Notes under the pieces: generated by a model
Told to the model about the DNA's origin: nothing
The model's input: the letters and a program-made list of their open reading frames with translations, nothing else
Database searches by the model: none
Assembly (NCBI GenBank): GCA_013538805.1
Contig: JABXGR010000006.1
Span: 36,195-97,974, forward strand
DNA length: 61,780 bases
Direction of reading: 5' to 3'
Source of the DNA: Candidatus Nitrosocaldus schleperae
Lineage (GTDB): Archaea; Thermoproteota; Nitrososphaeria; Nitrososphaerales; Nitrosocaldaceae
Program-made: the position numbers and the translations under genes
In this document: piece after piece, positions 54,702 to 61,780 of the stretch
How the letters are laid out: each line of letters opens with the position of its first letter
Numbering within the stretch: the first letter of the stretch is position 1

Positions 54702-55070
54702 AGTACTCTCATCATCTATACCTTTCTCCTTCTCCTCCTCTTCTTCTTCATCATCATAATCATCCATCTCACCACCTTCATCCAGCATATAGTATATCTT
54801 AATGCTTATCCACTCTACCAGTAATAGTAGTATAGCATAGTGTACTGCAAGGGAGGCAAGTACTGCTAGCATAGCATCATTGCTTATATAGTATATGGTT
54901 AAGAGTATTGCTACAGTAGGTAGTGCAAGTACTAGAGCAATAACAGTCCCTCCTATGATTATATTTATCATCATCATGACCATCTCCCCATCCTCTACAT
55001 CATACCTCCTCCTTAACTTACATCCCTTCAATTCATACTTCATATGTATGATATACACAACCTTACTCAT
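54678..55070 (-). CDS. Two-TM membrane protein with acidic tail
   Basis: 130 aa (MKYELKG at 55043 is a likely alternative start). Two hydrophobic segments (about 32-58 and 65-88), then a very acidic cytoplasmic-type tail (MDDYDDEEEEEEKEKG). No family recognised. Its 3' end overlaps the cyclase-like gene on the other strand. Confidence 0.6.
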   Translation of the reverse strand: MSKVVYIIHMKYELKGCKLRRRYDVEDGEMVMMMINIIIGGTVIALVLALPTVAILLTIYYISNDAMLAVLASLAVHYAILLLLVEWISIKIYYMLDEGGEMDDYDDEEEEEEKEKGIDDESTSVERVKV

Positions 55071-55205
55071 AAACTTAATATACGTTTTTCAATATCGAGA
55101 ATGTAATAATTTATTATCTTTATGCTTAACGTATTATAACTCATCTTCTTATAATTTATCGAGGGCGGTTAATAATTTTTATACTTAGGCTACATATTAT
55201 ATAGT

Positions 55206-55595
55206 ATGGGAGCAGAGGAAAGACTTGATAGCATAGTTGATCAGTTCAGTGATCTCATACTCTCACTCAAGATGCTCTTCCCCCACACAGATCTAAGGTT
55301 TGTACTTGATGTTATGATACATGGTTTACTCCATCCAGACCATAAACCAAAGTTAAGCATTGAGATCTTCTATAGGCATGGTACTGATCTTAAGAACAAG
55401 GCAGATACCCTTTACAGGCTAACAGGATATGTACCAACAGTATACGCATCTGAAGGTAGACTTGTGATAGAACCAATGCTTATGCTTGATGATGTATATG
55501 CATTAGCAAGGGATGATGATATAGAGAGCCTTGCTGGTAGCGTTGTATGCTGCTTAGATACGCTCTTGAGTAGAAGGAAGCTTCTACATACTTAA
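55206..55595 (+). CDS. Uncharacterised small protein
   Basis: 129 aa, alpha/beta, charged. EERLDSIVDQFSDLILSLKM at the start and YRLTGYVPTVYASEGRLVIE in the middle. No family recognised. TATA-like TTTTTATACTTAGG lies 25-35 bp upstream, so it is expressed from its own promoter. Confidence 0.65.
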   Translation: MGAEERLDSIVDQFSDLILSLKMLFPHTDLRFVLDVMIHGLLHPDHKPKLSIEIFYRHGTDLKNKADTLYRLTGYVPTVYASEGRLVIEPMLMLDDVYALARDDDIESLAGSVVCCLDTLLSRRKLLHT

Positions 55596-55665
55596 TCTTT
55601 CTTTATTCTTATAATTTATAAATATCAATTGTAGATTTATATATTATAATTTATTAACTTACTTT

Positions 55666-56295
55666 ATGGGTAGATTTGGTAAACTGGATGCTATAGATAG
55701 GAAGATAATGAGTATAATATACAAGAATCCAGAGATAACACAGATGAAACTTGCTGAGAGGGTTGGACTCACACAAGCAGCGATATCTACAAGGCTTAGC
55801 AGACTTCGAGAGATGGGGTTGATAAGCAAAGGTTGCATGATAATCAACCCATCAAACCTTGGGCTAGAGTTGATGAGCATAGATGCTTATACTGAGCATG
55901 TAGATGCTGTAGTTGAGAAGTTCAGATACTGCCCATGTGTTGCAAGCATCTTCAGCTTTGCAGATGAGAGTAACAGGGTTGAGATGATCATGGTTGGAGA
56001 GGAGAAGCAGTTGGATTACTGTATAACCAAGCATATAAGGAGGGCTACAAATATCACTAGTATAGTTGCTAAGAGGATAACCAGCATGCAGAAGAGTATA
56101 GGCATAATAACACATGAAAGAATCATGGATGAGGGCAAGGAATATGATAGGAAGAGGATGAGCAAGTATGATCTTCCATGCAACGATGCACCATGTAGTA
56201 GATGCGAGTACTATGTAGATAATGGAGGAGCATGCTATGGCTGCCCATTCACAGCATTCTACAAGGGTAGGTTCTGGAATGATGATGAGGAGTAA
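55666..56295 (+). CDS. Lrp/AsnC-like regulator with C-terminal Cys cluster
   Basis: 209 aa. Winged HTH at about 8-60 (IDRKIMSIIYKNPEITQMKL then AERVGLTQAAISTRLSRLRE), followed by an alpha/beta segment at about 70-140 like the ligand-binding part of Lrp. The C-terminus adds CNDAPCSRCEYYVDNGGACY and GCPF, i.e. C-x4-C-x2-C-x10-C-x2-C, a likely zinc or Fe-S site. Sensing of metal or redox state is therefore a fair guess. TATA-like TTTATATATTATAATT lies about 25-35 bp upstream. Confidence 0.85.
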   Translation: MGRFGKLDAIDRKIMSIIYKNPEITQMKLAERVGLTQAAISTRLSRLREMGLISKGCMIINPSNLGLELMSIDAYTEHVDAVVEKFRYCPCVASIFSFADESNRVEMIMVGEEKQLDYCITKHIRRATNITSIVAKRITSMQKSIGIITHERIMDEGKEYDRKRMSKYDLPCNDAPCSRCEYYVDNGGACYGCPFTAFYKGRFWNDDEE

Positions 56296-56507
56296 ATGAT
56301 CAATAAGAACTAATTATATTATTATCATGAAATTCCTCTGCCTTATCCAACCATCATCTTCCTCCACCAGATAGCATCAATATCCATTAATTTTTATCAT
56401 GGATGAAGCAGTAAATATTACAAGATGAGCAGATAGATGACAACTGCTAGGTGTAGATCCGTTTATTCATCTTGATAATGATTTAATGATGTAGCATATT
56501 GTAGTAA

Positions 56508-56882
56508 CTACCAGTACGCACTCCTCCTCATATCCTTGTTGAGTATTACATCAACCTTCAGTGTATTCATTGTGAATATGATATTTATAGCCTTTATATT
56601 GCTCTTGTAAAGATAGTACCTCTTCCCATTCTCTATCACTGAGCCATCAACCTTGATGAGTCCATCTTTCTCAAGCATATGCAGCTTCCTATACACAGTG
56701 CTGACAGGTATATTATGCTCCTTGCTTATCTGCAATGCTGATTTGGGCTCATCTATAGTGGAGATAAGTATAAGCCTATTGTACTTATCCGCCAATGCAA
56801 TAAGTATCTTATCTACAACCTGTTGCCTCTCATCTACAGCATATTGCTCTTCCTGCATCTCCCAATTATTTGCATCAACCAT
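56508..56882 (-). CDS. Winged-helix transcriptional regulator (ArsR-like)
   Basis: 124 aa. HTH at about 30-85 (NRLILISTIDEPKSALQISKE, then HNIPVSTVYRKLHMLEKDGL) with a wing GKRYYLYKS. Typical of ArsR/MarR-like single-domain regulators in archaea. No ligand-binding Cys is obvious. Located opposite a DUF350 membrane gene across a 196-bp gap, so it might control it. Confidence 0.82.
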   Translation of the reverse strand: MVDANNWEMQEEQYAVDERQQVVDKILIALADKYNRLILISTIDEPKSALQISKEHNIPVSTVYRKLHMLEKDGLIKVDGSVIENGKRYYLYKSNIKAINIIFTMNTLKVDVILNKDMRRSAYW

Positions 56883-57078
56883 AATAAAAATCTGTCCTTA
56901 TAGTACTGCTATCAACTATAAGAAACATAGATAAGCTTGGATAGTTAATAATAATATTCTAACATGAATTATAATAATTTAAGTTAAATCACGGTAATAT
57001 ATTGCATTTATTGTATGATGCTATGAGCAGGATGGATTCAGGAAGTATGGATAGAACCTGCAAGATGGGTGATAAGGT

Positions 57079-57585
57079 ATGCAGGAGGCAGTAAACCTAT
57101 TTGCAAGTATAGTATACACAGCACTATCAGCATTCATAGCCATAATCTCTGTGTACATTGGGCTAATGACATTCACAAGGCTTACAAGGAAGATAGATGA
57201 GGTTGCTGAACTTAAGCGTGGGAACGTTGCTGTTGGTGTTACGCTTGCAGCAGTTGCAGTTGTGATAGGACTTGTAACACTCAATGCAATACCAATAATA
57301 ACTACAGAGTTCCTATCTGGAAGGATAGCAAGTGCTATAGTGTTAGCAGTTATACAGTTAGGAACCAACATACTCATAGCAGTCTTCACACAGTTTGTTA
57401 TAATAGGCATATTCAATGAACTTACAATGAGGAAAGGGCTGAACCAGTTCGAAGAGGTTAAGAATGGTAATATAGCAATAGGGATAGGGCTTGCTGGGAT
57501 AATACTCATGGTTGGGATAATACTGCAGAATGCAAGCGGGATGGTTACAGATGCTGTAACCTCAATGCTAAGGACTATCATATGA
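57079..57585 (+). CDS. DUF350 membrane protein
   Basis: 168 aa, four hydrophobic segments arranged as two related halves. Each half carries the DUF350 marker: LKRGNVAVGVTLAAVAVVIG (about 45-64) and VKNGNIAIGIGLAGIILMVG (about 132-151). In bacteria DUF350 proteins occur with stress or membrane-remodelling genes; function is unknown. A TAA two codons before the ATG fixes the start. Confidence 0.85.
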   Translation: MQEAVNLFASIVYTALSAFIAIISVYIGLMTFTRLTRKIDEVAELKRGNVAVGVTLAAVAVVIGLVTLNAIPIITTEFLSGRIASAIVLAVIQLGTNILIAVFTQFVIIGIFNELTMRKGLNQFEEVKNGNIAIGIGLAGIILMVGIILQNASGMVTDAVTSMLRTII

Positions 57586-57608
57586 TATCCAATGGCAAGA
57601 AGCAACAA

Positions 57609-57642
57609 TTCTTTATTTTATTTTATTTTATCTTATTTTTTC
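57609..57642 (+). terminator. T-rich terminator tract
   Basis: A run of TTTTA repeats ending TTATTTTTTCT about 25 nt after the DUF350 stop codon, the usual sort of intrinsic archaeal terminator. Confidence 0.55.
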
Positions 57643-57714
57643 TACCGTTGGTGAGTTGTTTAATAGTCAGTTGTAACATCAAGGTTTAAACTATACATAA
57701 CTTGATGGTTATGT

Positions 57715-58314
57715 ATGAGCGAACTTAACATAAATACTGATGAGTTGATAAGAGCGAGTGTATCACTCTTCATAGTAATGGATCCTATAGGACTTGTACC
57801 ATTGATAGCATCGCTAACCTCTAAACTCAGCATGGAGCAGAGTATAAAGGTGGTTAGAAGCACCATATATACTGCATCTGCTCTCTTGCTTGCTTTTGCT
57901 ATAGCAGGGCACTACATATTGGAAGCATTTGGTATATCACTATCAAGCTTTAGAATAGCAGGAGGGCTATTATTGCTACTCCTCTCATTCGAGTTACTGC
58001 TCAAGGGTTGGGAGTTGAAGGGCAATGAGATAAGCATTGGAGCAGTACCTCTAGCCTTCCCTTTGTTAGTAGGGCCTGGAGCAATAACCACTATCCTAAT
58101 CTCTCTGGAGAGGTATGGCATGATTGTAACAATGCTCTCAGTAGCAATAGTGTTAGCATTAACCATGCTCACATTCAGCTTTATGCATACTCTAAATAGA
58201 TTGCTTGGGAGTCTAGGCTCCCTTATAGTCTCAAGGGTTATGGCCATACTGATAGCAGGAATAGCCATAGAGTTCATACTATCTGGCATAGATGAGTTCA
58301 TAGCAAGGCAATAG
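57715..58314 (+). CDS. MarC family integral membrane protein
   Basis: 199 aa, six hydrophobic segments in two halves. SLFIVMDPIGLVPLIASLTS (about 17-36) and PLAFPLLVGPGAITTILISL (about 113-132) are the repeated MarC motif (DPxG / GPG). These are multi-pass proteins once linked to antibiotic resistance; substrate is unknown. TATA-like TTTAAACTATA about 25-35 bp upstream. Confidence 0.9.
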   Translation: MSELNINTDELIRASVSLFIVMDPIGLVPLIASLTSKLSMEQSIKVVRSTIYTASALLLAFAIAGHYILEAFGISLSSFRIAGGLLLLLLSFELLLKGWELKGNEISIGAVPLAFPLLVGPGAITTILISLERYGMIVTMLSVAIVLALTMLTFSFMHTLNRLLGSLGSLIVSRVMAILIAGIAIEFILSGIDEFIARQ

Positions 58315-58377
58315 CATGTATTGCATAAGCATGTAATATAGGTAATACTTATTAGTTATTTTAGTATTACAAAATAT

Positions 58378-58650
58378 GTGGATGCTATAGTAACCTTCAG
58401 GATAGATAAGAGGTTGAAGGCTAGGATGGATAGGTTGAAGCATATAAACTGGAGTGAGATGCTAAGAAGGTATGTAGAGGAAGTTGTGGAGAGAGAGGAG
58501 ATGGAACTCTCTAAGAAGAGAAGGAAGGATGTATCACTGCTCAAGAGAGCAGTAGAGGAGATGGATAGGCTTGCAAAGTTATCAGCAGGTGCAGAATGGA
58601 TAGGGGAGGAGGAGATAAGGAGATGGAGGAGGAGAAGGCTCTCGTTATAG
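58378..58650 (+). CDS. vapB: VapB-type antitoxin
   Basis: 90 aa from GTG, probably leaderless. The N-terminus (VTFRIDKRLKARMDRLKHIN, WSEMLRRYVEEVVEREEME) is the ribbon-helix-helix/VapB layout that represses its own operon. The C-terminal half is a charged helix that would embrace the PIN toxin. Overlaps vapC by 28 bp. Confidence 0.82.
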   Translation: MDAIVTFRIDKRLKARMDRLKHINWSEMLRRYVEEVVEREEMELSKKRRKDVSLLKRAVEEMDRLAKLSAGAEWIGEEEIRRWRRRRLSL

Positions 58651-59048
58651 ATGCAAGTGTTGTAGTGAAGTGGTTCAACATTGAGCCATTACATGATAAG
58701 GCTATAGCGATAAGAGATAGATACATAGATGGTGCTATAGATCTTATAGCCCCTACGCTAATCTACTATGAGGTAGCAAATGCGCTTAGATACAACCCAA
58801 GGTTTGGTATAGAGGAGGTTCGTGCTGCAGTAAAGGCATTAGAGGATCTATCCTTAACAACGTATGAGTTCAGCATGGATATGGCATCTAAAGCAGTAGA
58901 GATAGCGTACATGTATGGAATAACGGTATATGATGCAGCATATGTAAGCCTAGCAGCATTGATGGATACTACGCTTTACACTGCAGATAAAGAGGTTGTT
59001 GCAAAGGTCTCTGCTACGTATGTTAAGCATCTATCGGAGTTTGAGTGA
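58623..59048 (+). CDS. vapC: VapC-type PIN-domain ribonuclease toxin
   Basis: 141 aa from ATG 58623. All four PIN acidic residues are visible: VIDASVVVKW, YYEVANALRY, YDAAYVSLA and YTADKEVV. Such toxins cleave RNA (tRNA or rRNA). The overlap with vapB, and the intact active site, indicate a functional pair, unlike the broken HEPN/MNT module at 15.6 kb. Confidence 0.93.
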   Translation: MEEEKALVIDASVVVKWFNIEPLHDKAIAIRDRYIDGAIDLIAPTLIYYEVANALRYNPRFGIEEVRAAVKALEDLSLTTYEFSMDMASKAVEIAYMYGITVYDAAYVSLAALMDTTLYTADKEVVAKVSATYVKHLSEFE

Positions 59049-59375
59049 GTTAATGGTTAACATGATAATTAAAAAGTGTTATGTTATGTTATGAGCAACC
59101 AACTACTCATCTATCAATGAATGCATGATATGCTATAAAGTTATCTTTCTTATGTGATGTAAGGATAGAATTCAGTTACATGTCTCAACACTGCTAAGCC
59201 GAGTACATACATGCTTCATCTCTGCTAACCTTGTTATGGCATCATCTAACCTCTTCACTGAAGCCTTATGCTTAAGCCTATCAGTCCTGTTACAGCATAT
59301 CTGAACTCTTGCCTCATTAGCAACCTTAGTATATTCTTCCTCAATTAAGCATACTATATAAATAGAGGATATGAA
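59049..59375. other. Gap of 327 bp with a start-less minus-strand frame
   Basis: A minus-strand open frame ends at TGA 59172-59174 and reads back through VKRLDDAITRLAEMKHVCTR to about 59350. It has no ATG, GTG or TTG in frame; an ATG near 59350 is out of frame by one base. A TATA-like TTATATAG lies there too. It may be a remnant coiled-coil gene; otherwise nothing is seen. Confidence 0.35.
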
Positions 59376-60167
59376 CTATACCATACCTAACCTAGCCTTT
59401 ATCTTCGCTATATCCTCTTCTATCCTAGCAAGCCTCTCATCTAACATACTCTTCATATCACTTCTGAACATCCGTATCTCGTTAATTATACCTGTCTTTG
59501 CATCATCAATCTTATGAATTATCTCATCCAACTTCCCTAATGTCTGATCCTGTTTAGCAAGCATCTGATCCTGTTTAGCAAGCATCTGATCCTGTTTATT
59601 TAACATTTGATCCTGCTTAGCAAGCATCTGATCCTGTTTATTTAACATTTGATCCTGCTTAGCAAGCATCTGATCCTGCTTATTTAACATTTGATCCTGC
59701 TTAGCAAGCATCTGATCCTGCTTATTTAACATTTGATCCTGTTTAGCAAGCATCTGATCCTGCTTAGCAAGCATCTGATCCTGCTTATTTAACATTTGAT
59801 CCTGTTTAGCAAGCATCTGATCCTGCTTAGCAAGCATAACATTAAAGTACAACGCACCAGTGCTAAACCCTTCAGTCATCTCCTCCTCTAGAGAGCCAGT
59901 TATTATCTTGAATGTCTTAAACTCTCCAGTAGGTTCTTCGTATCTAACATCCATATCCTCAACGTATATAGGCTCCCTCCTTATCCTTATATCTTCAAGG
60001 AATCTGCTTATAGGTTCATCATCCCCTTCAGCAACTATCTCTACCCTGCCATCATCAAGGTTCTTAACATAGCCCTTGACCTTATGCTTCATTGCTATAT
60101 GCTTAACATTGTATCTATATCCAACACCCTGCACCATCCCCTCTGCAAATACCTTGACCCTCTTCAT
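59376..60167 (-). CDS. Acylphosphatase domain fused to a long heptad-repeat coiled coil
   Basis: 263 aa. Residues 1-90 are an acylphosphatase: GMVQGVGYRYNVKHIAMKHK (with catalytic Arg) and GYVKNLDDGRVEIVAEGDDE (with the second catalytic residue Asn). After a linker come 14 uninterrupted heptads of MLAKQDQ or MLNKQDQ (about 111-208), then two degenerate heptads and a helix ending KIKARLGMV. Each heptad has M and L in a/d-like positions, so a long parallel coiled coil is expected and would hold several acylphosphatase heads. A TATA-like TTTATATAGG lies just upstream. Confidence 0.88.
   Translation of the reverse strand: MKRVKVFAEGMVQGVGYRYNVKHIAMKHKVKGYVKNLDDGRVEIVAEGDDEPISRFLEDIRIRREPIYVEDMDVRYEEPTGEFKTFKIITGSLEEEMTEGFSTGALYFNVMLAKQDQMLAKQDQMLNKQDQMLAKQDQMLAKQDQMLNKQDQMLAKQDQMLNKQDQMLAKQDQMLNKQDQMLAKQDQMLNKQDQMLAKQDQMLAKQDQTLGKLDEIIHKIDDAKTGIINEIRMFRSDMKSMLDERLARIEEDIAKIKARLGMV
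59544..59837 (-). repeat. Tandem 21-bp repeats coding the KQDQ heptads
   Basis: Fourteen head-to-tail 21-bp units. Two main versions alternate irregularly, differing at the third and second heptad residues (AGCAAG versus TTTAA for Ala/Asn) and at a silent T/C. Copy number is likely to vary between strains. Confidence 0.95.
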
Positions 60168-60328
60168 CCTATATAAAGAGGGTTATCTTATTAATAAACA
60201 AACCTACATAGAATAAACCTTGCTAGTGTAGAGAGACTCCACATCTTCTATAACACCTATTATATAACATTCATTATGGTACTTGAACAACATAATCTTA
60301 ATATCCTTGATTGAGGGTAGAGAGCATA

Positions 60329-60736
60329 ATGTTAATGTCCATGTATAGCAATGAGAGAAGCCTCTTAAGCATGTTATCAATGCTCAAGTGCAAGGCTATG
60401 AGGAGTAGGGTATGGTATGAAGCATTGAGTGCTCATGAAAGGATGCTAGTAGGGTTAGCAACCAGATATATAAAGCAAGTAAGGAATAAGCAGTTAGCAA
60501 TAGTGCTTGCTAGGCTGGTAGTAAAGTTGAGTATAGCAGTAAACCAGATGATAAGGGTTGAGCAGCATGGCTTTGCTAGGGCATATGCATGGTTGAAGGG
60601 AGCAATAAAGAGTGGTATGGGCATGTTCATGAACAATGGTGATGGAGCATTAGTACTAACAGTCAGTAAGAGCATAGTAGAATGGTTTGCTATGCTCGAG
60701 TCTAACCTTATGCATATTTGGAGATGGCATTATTAA
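60329..60736 (+). CDS. Uncharacterised helical basic protein
   Basis: 135 aa from ATG 60329 (TTG 60311 adds six residues). All-helical and Lys/Arg-rich (YIKQVRNKQLAIVLARLVVK; QHGFARAYAWLKGAIKSGMG), high Met content. No family recognised. Weakly resembles small helical regulators; no confident claim. Confidence 0.6.
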   Translation: MLMSMYSNERSLLSMLSMLKCKAMRSRVWYEALSAHERMLVGLATRYIKQVRNKQLAIVLARLVVKLSIAVNQMIRVEQHGFARAYAWLKGAIKSGMGMFMNNGDGALVLTVSKSIVEWFAMLESNLMHIWRWHY

Positions 60737-60749
60737 AAAGATGTGATCT

Positions 60750-60810
60750 AGTAGATAGGTAGGTAAGTAGGTAGGTAAGTAAGTAGGTAAGTAAGTAGGT
60801 AAGTAAGTAG
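60750..60810. repeat. GTAG/GTAA tetranucleotide repeat
   Basis: About 60 bp of irregular GTAG, GTAA and GTAGGTAA units in the short gap before the second archaeosortase. It covers the expected promoter/leader position, so length changes could alter expression. Confidence 0.75.
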
Positions 60811-60811
60811 T

Positions 60812-61780
60812 ATGATAACAAATGCCCTAATCAATAGAGAGCATACAAGCATGCTTGTAAAGGCTGTAGTAATAGCCATAGCAGTTGCCATAATCTACAT
60901 GCAGGATCTAGCGATAGTATTCAGCAATGCCCTAGTCTTCAGTTCAGCAAACATAACAAACTACATCCTTGTAATACCATTCCTTATAGCATATGTAGTG
61001 TATAGGAAGAGGAGGATGCTCATCGCTAATGCTTTAGAGCATAGGGCAAAGGCATTCAGGTTTGATGATGCTATAGGCTTAACCCTTGTATTTGTAGCAT
61101 TGATGCTCTACATCTACGGCTCCTTAACCCTTTATGCTATGGAGTACCATATCTACTCTATACCAGTATTTGTTGCTGGTCTAACTGCTCTACTCTTCAA
61201 CCTTAGAGTGTTAAGGCATTCTATCTTTGCTATTGTTATACTTGCTTATCTACAGCCTCCACCCGCTGAACTGCTCTCAGAGATAGCAGGGGATCTCTCA
61301 TGGATATCAGCAACCCTTGCTGAGGCTATGCTCAAAGGTTATGGACTTAACGTTGCTCTCCAGGTTGATTATGGTGCCCCAGCACTAGTTGTAAGCAAGG
61401 GTGATGCACAGACACCATTCTTCGTTGGTGAACCATCATCTGGCTTATTCTCAACCATAGGGCTATCACTCTTCGCTCTGATAGCAGCATACATTGCTAG
61501 GGGAGCGTTGTGGAAGAGAGCAGTTATGTATGTTATAGGCTTCCCAATATTCTTCATGCTCAATGCATTAAGGATATCGATAATACTATTACTCTGGTAC
61601 CATTATGGTGAGCAGGTATCTGAGACATTCCATGCAATGTCTGGTTCTATAATGGCTATACCTGGTACTCTAGCAATACTCATCATAGGAGAGAGGCTGC
61701 TTAAAGTAAGGATAAGCATAGCAGGCTCAAGGAGCAATGCTAAGGGATGTGAGCAGTGCTCAATTAGCAAAAGCCTAAAC
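60812..61780 (+). CDS. Second Ser-type archaeosortase family protein (runs off window)
   Basis: Open from ATG 60812 to the window end (323 codons, no stop). Many hydrophobic segments. Signature regions: EPSSGLFSTIG (about 208-218) with Ser at the usual Cys position, FFMLNALRISIILLL (about 247-261) with the conserved Arg, and ETFHAMSGSIMAIPG (about 271-285) with the conserved His. Same triad pattern as the gene at 3404, though otherwise divergent. The C-terminal tail holds KGCEQCS, a CxxC element. A longer loop before the Ser motif (about 150-207) might contact substrate. Confidence 0.82.
   Translation, partial: MITNALINREHTSMLVKAVVIAIAVAIIYMQDLAIVFSNALVFSSANITNYILVIPFLIAYVVYRKRRMLIANALEHRAKAFRFDDAIGLTLVFVALMLYIYGSLTLYAMEYHIYSIPVFVAGLTALLFNLRVLRHSIFAIVILAYLQPPPAELLSEIAGDLSWISATLAEAMLKGYGLNVALQVDYGAPALVVSKGDAQTPFFVGEPSSGLFSTIGLSLFALIAAYIARGALWKRAVMYVIGFPIFFMLNALRISIILLLWYHYGEQVSETFHAMSGSIMAIPGTLAILIIGERLLKVRISIAGSRSNAKGCEQCSISKSLN

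Noticed and set aside
59544-59837. 21-bp tandem repeats as a CRISPR array
   Set aside because: Units are directly adjacent with no spacers, in frame in a coding sequence, and translate as perfect heptads.

Overview
The window reads as chromosomal DNA of a thermophilic ammonia-oxidising-type archaeon (Nitrososphaerota/Thaumarchaeota; a Nitrosocaldus-like lineage is my best guess). The support is archaeal information-processing genes (Alba, aRF1, Nre, Tsr3, deoxyhypusine synthase), archaeal 16S and 23S rRNA with a spacer lacking tRNA, cofactor F420 genes, a divergent FtsZ/tubulin-like protein, PEFP/VPES-type C-terminal sorting tails with archaeosortases, and strong AGG/ATA/AAG codon preference. 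The lineage call is an inference and not a database result.

Layout. 0-7 kb: a stand-alone DUF262 (GmrSD-like) gene, Nre repair protein, an archaeosortase, Y-family polymerase and Alba. 7-14.5 kb: membrane protein plus tandem-wHTH regulator, O-methyltransferase, LysE exporter, nucleoside hydrolase, PfkB sugar kinase, a KaiC/GvpD-like tandem ATPase. 14.6-21.7 kb: deoxyhypusine synthase, a frameshifted HEPN/MNT module, secreted proteins, tRNA-Glu with an intron in its T-arm, adenosine-specific kinase. 21.8-32.5 kb: class III cyclase-like protein, SerA, a VPES-tailed Ca-loop protein, fumarase, methylthiotransferase, the FtsZ-like protein, aRF1, HIT protein. 32.5-41.7 kb: ilvD, cofC-cofD, a duplicated secreted gene with one copy broken, RNase P RNA, a permuted GTPase, tsr3. 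41.8-47.3 kb: the rRNA operon on the minus strand. Its 23S gene carries a 753-nt group I-like intron at the site used by I-CeuI introns, with a LAGLIDADG ORF inside. 47.4-61.8 kb: class III aminotransferase, SNF transporter, Met-rich secreted protein, CBS proteins, a second VPES-tailed protein, a second cyclase paralog, Lrp-like regulator with a Cys cluster, DUF350 and MarC membrane proteins, VapBC, an acylphosphatase fused to 14 perfect heptads, and a second archaeosortase running off the end.

Themes. (1) Surface-protein processing: two archaeosortases whose usual catalytic Cys position is Ser, and secreted proteins ending in PEFP or VPESILG plus a membrane anchor. (2) RNA introns in unusual places (23S and tRNA-Glu). 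(3) Nucleotide signalling and salvage: two cyclase-like proteins with altered active sites, nucleoside hydrolase, PfkB kinase, adenosine kinase. (4) Microsatellite-like DNA both between genes and as Ser/Asn/Gly linkers inside otherwise conserved proteins.
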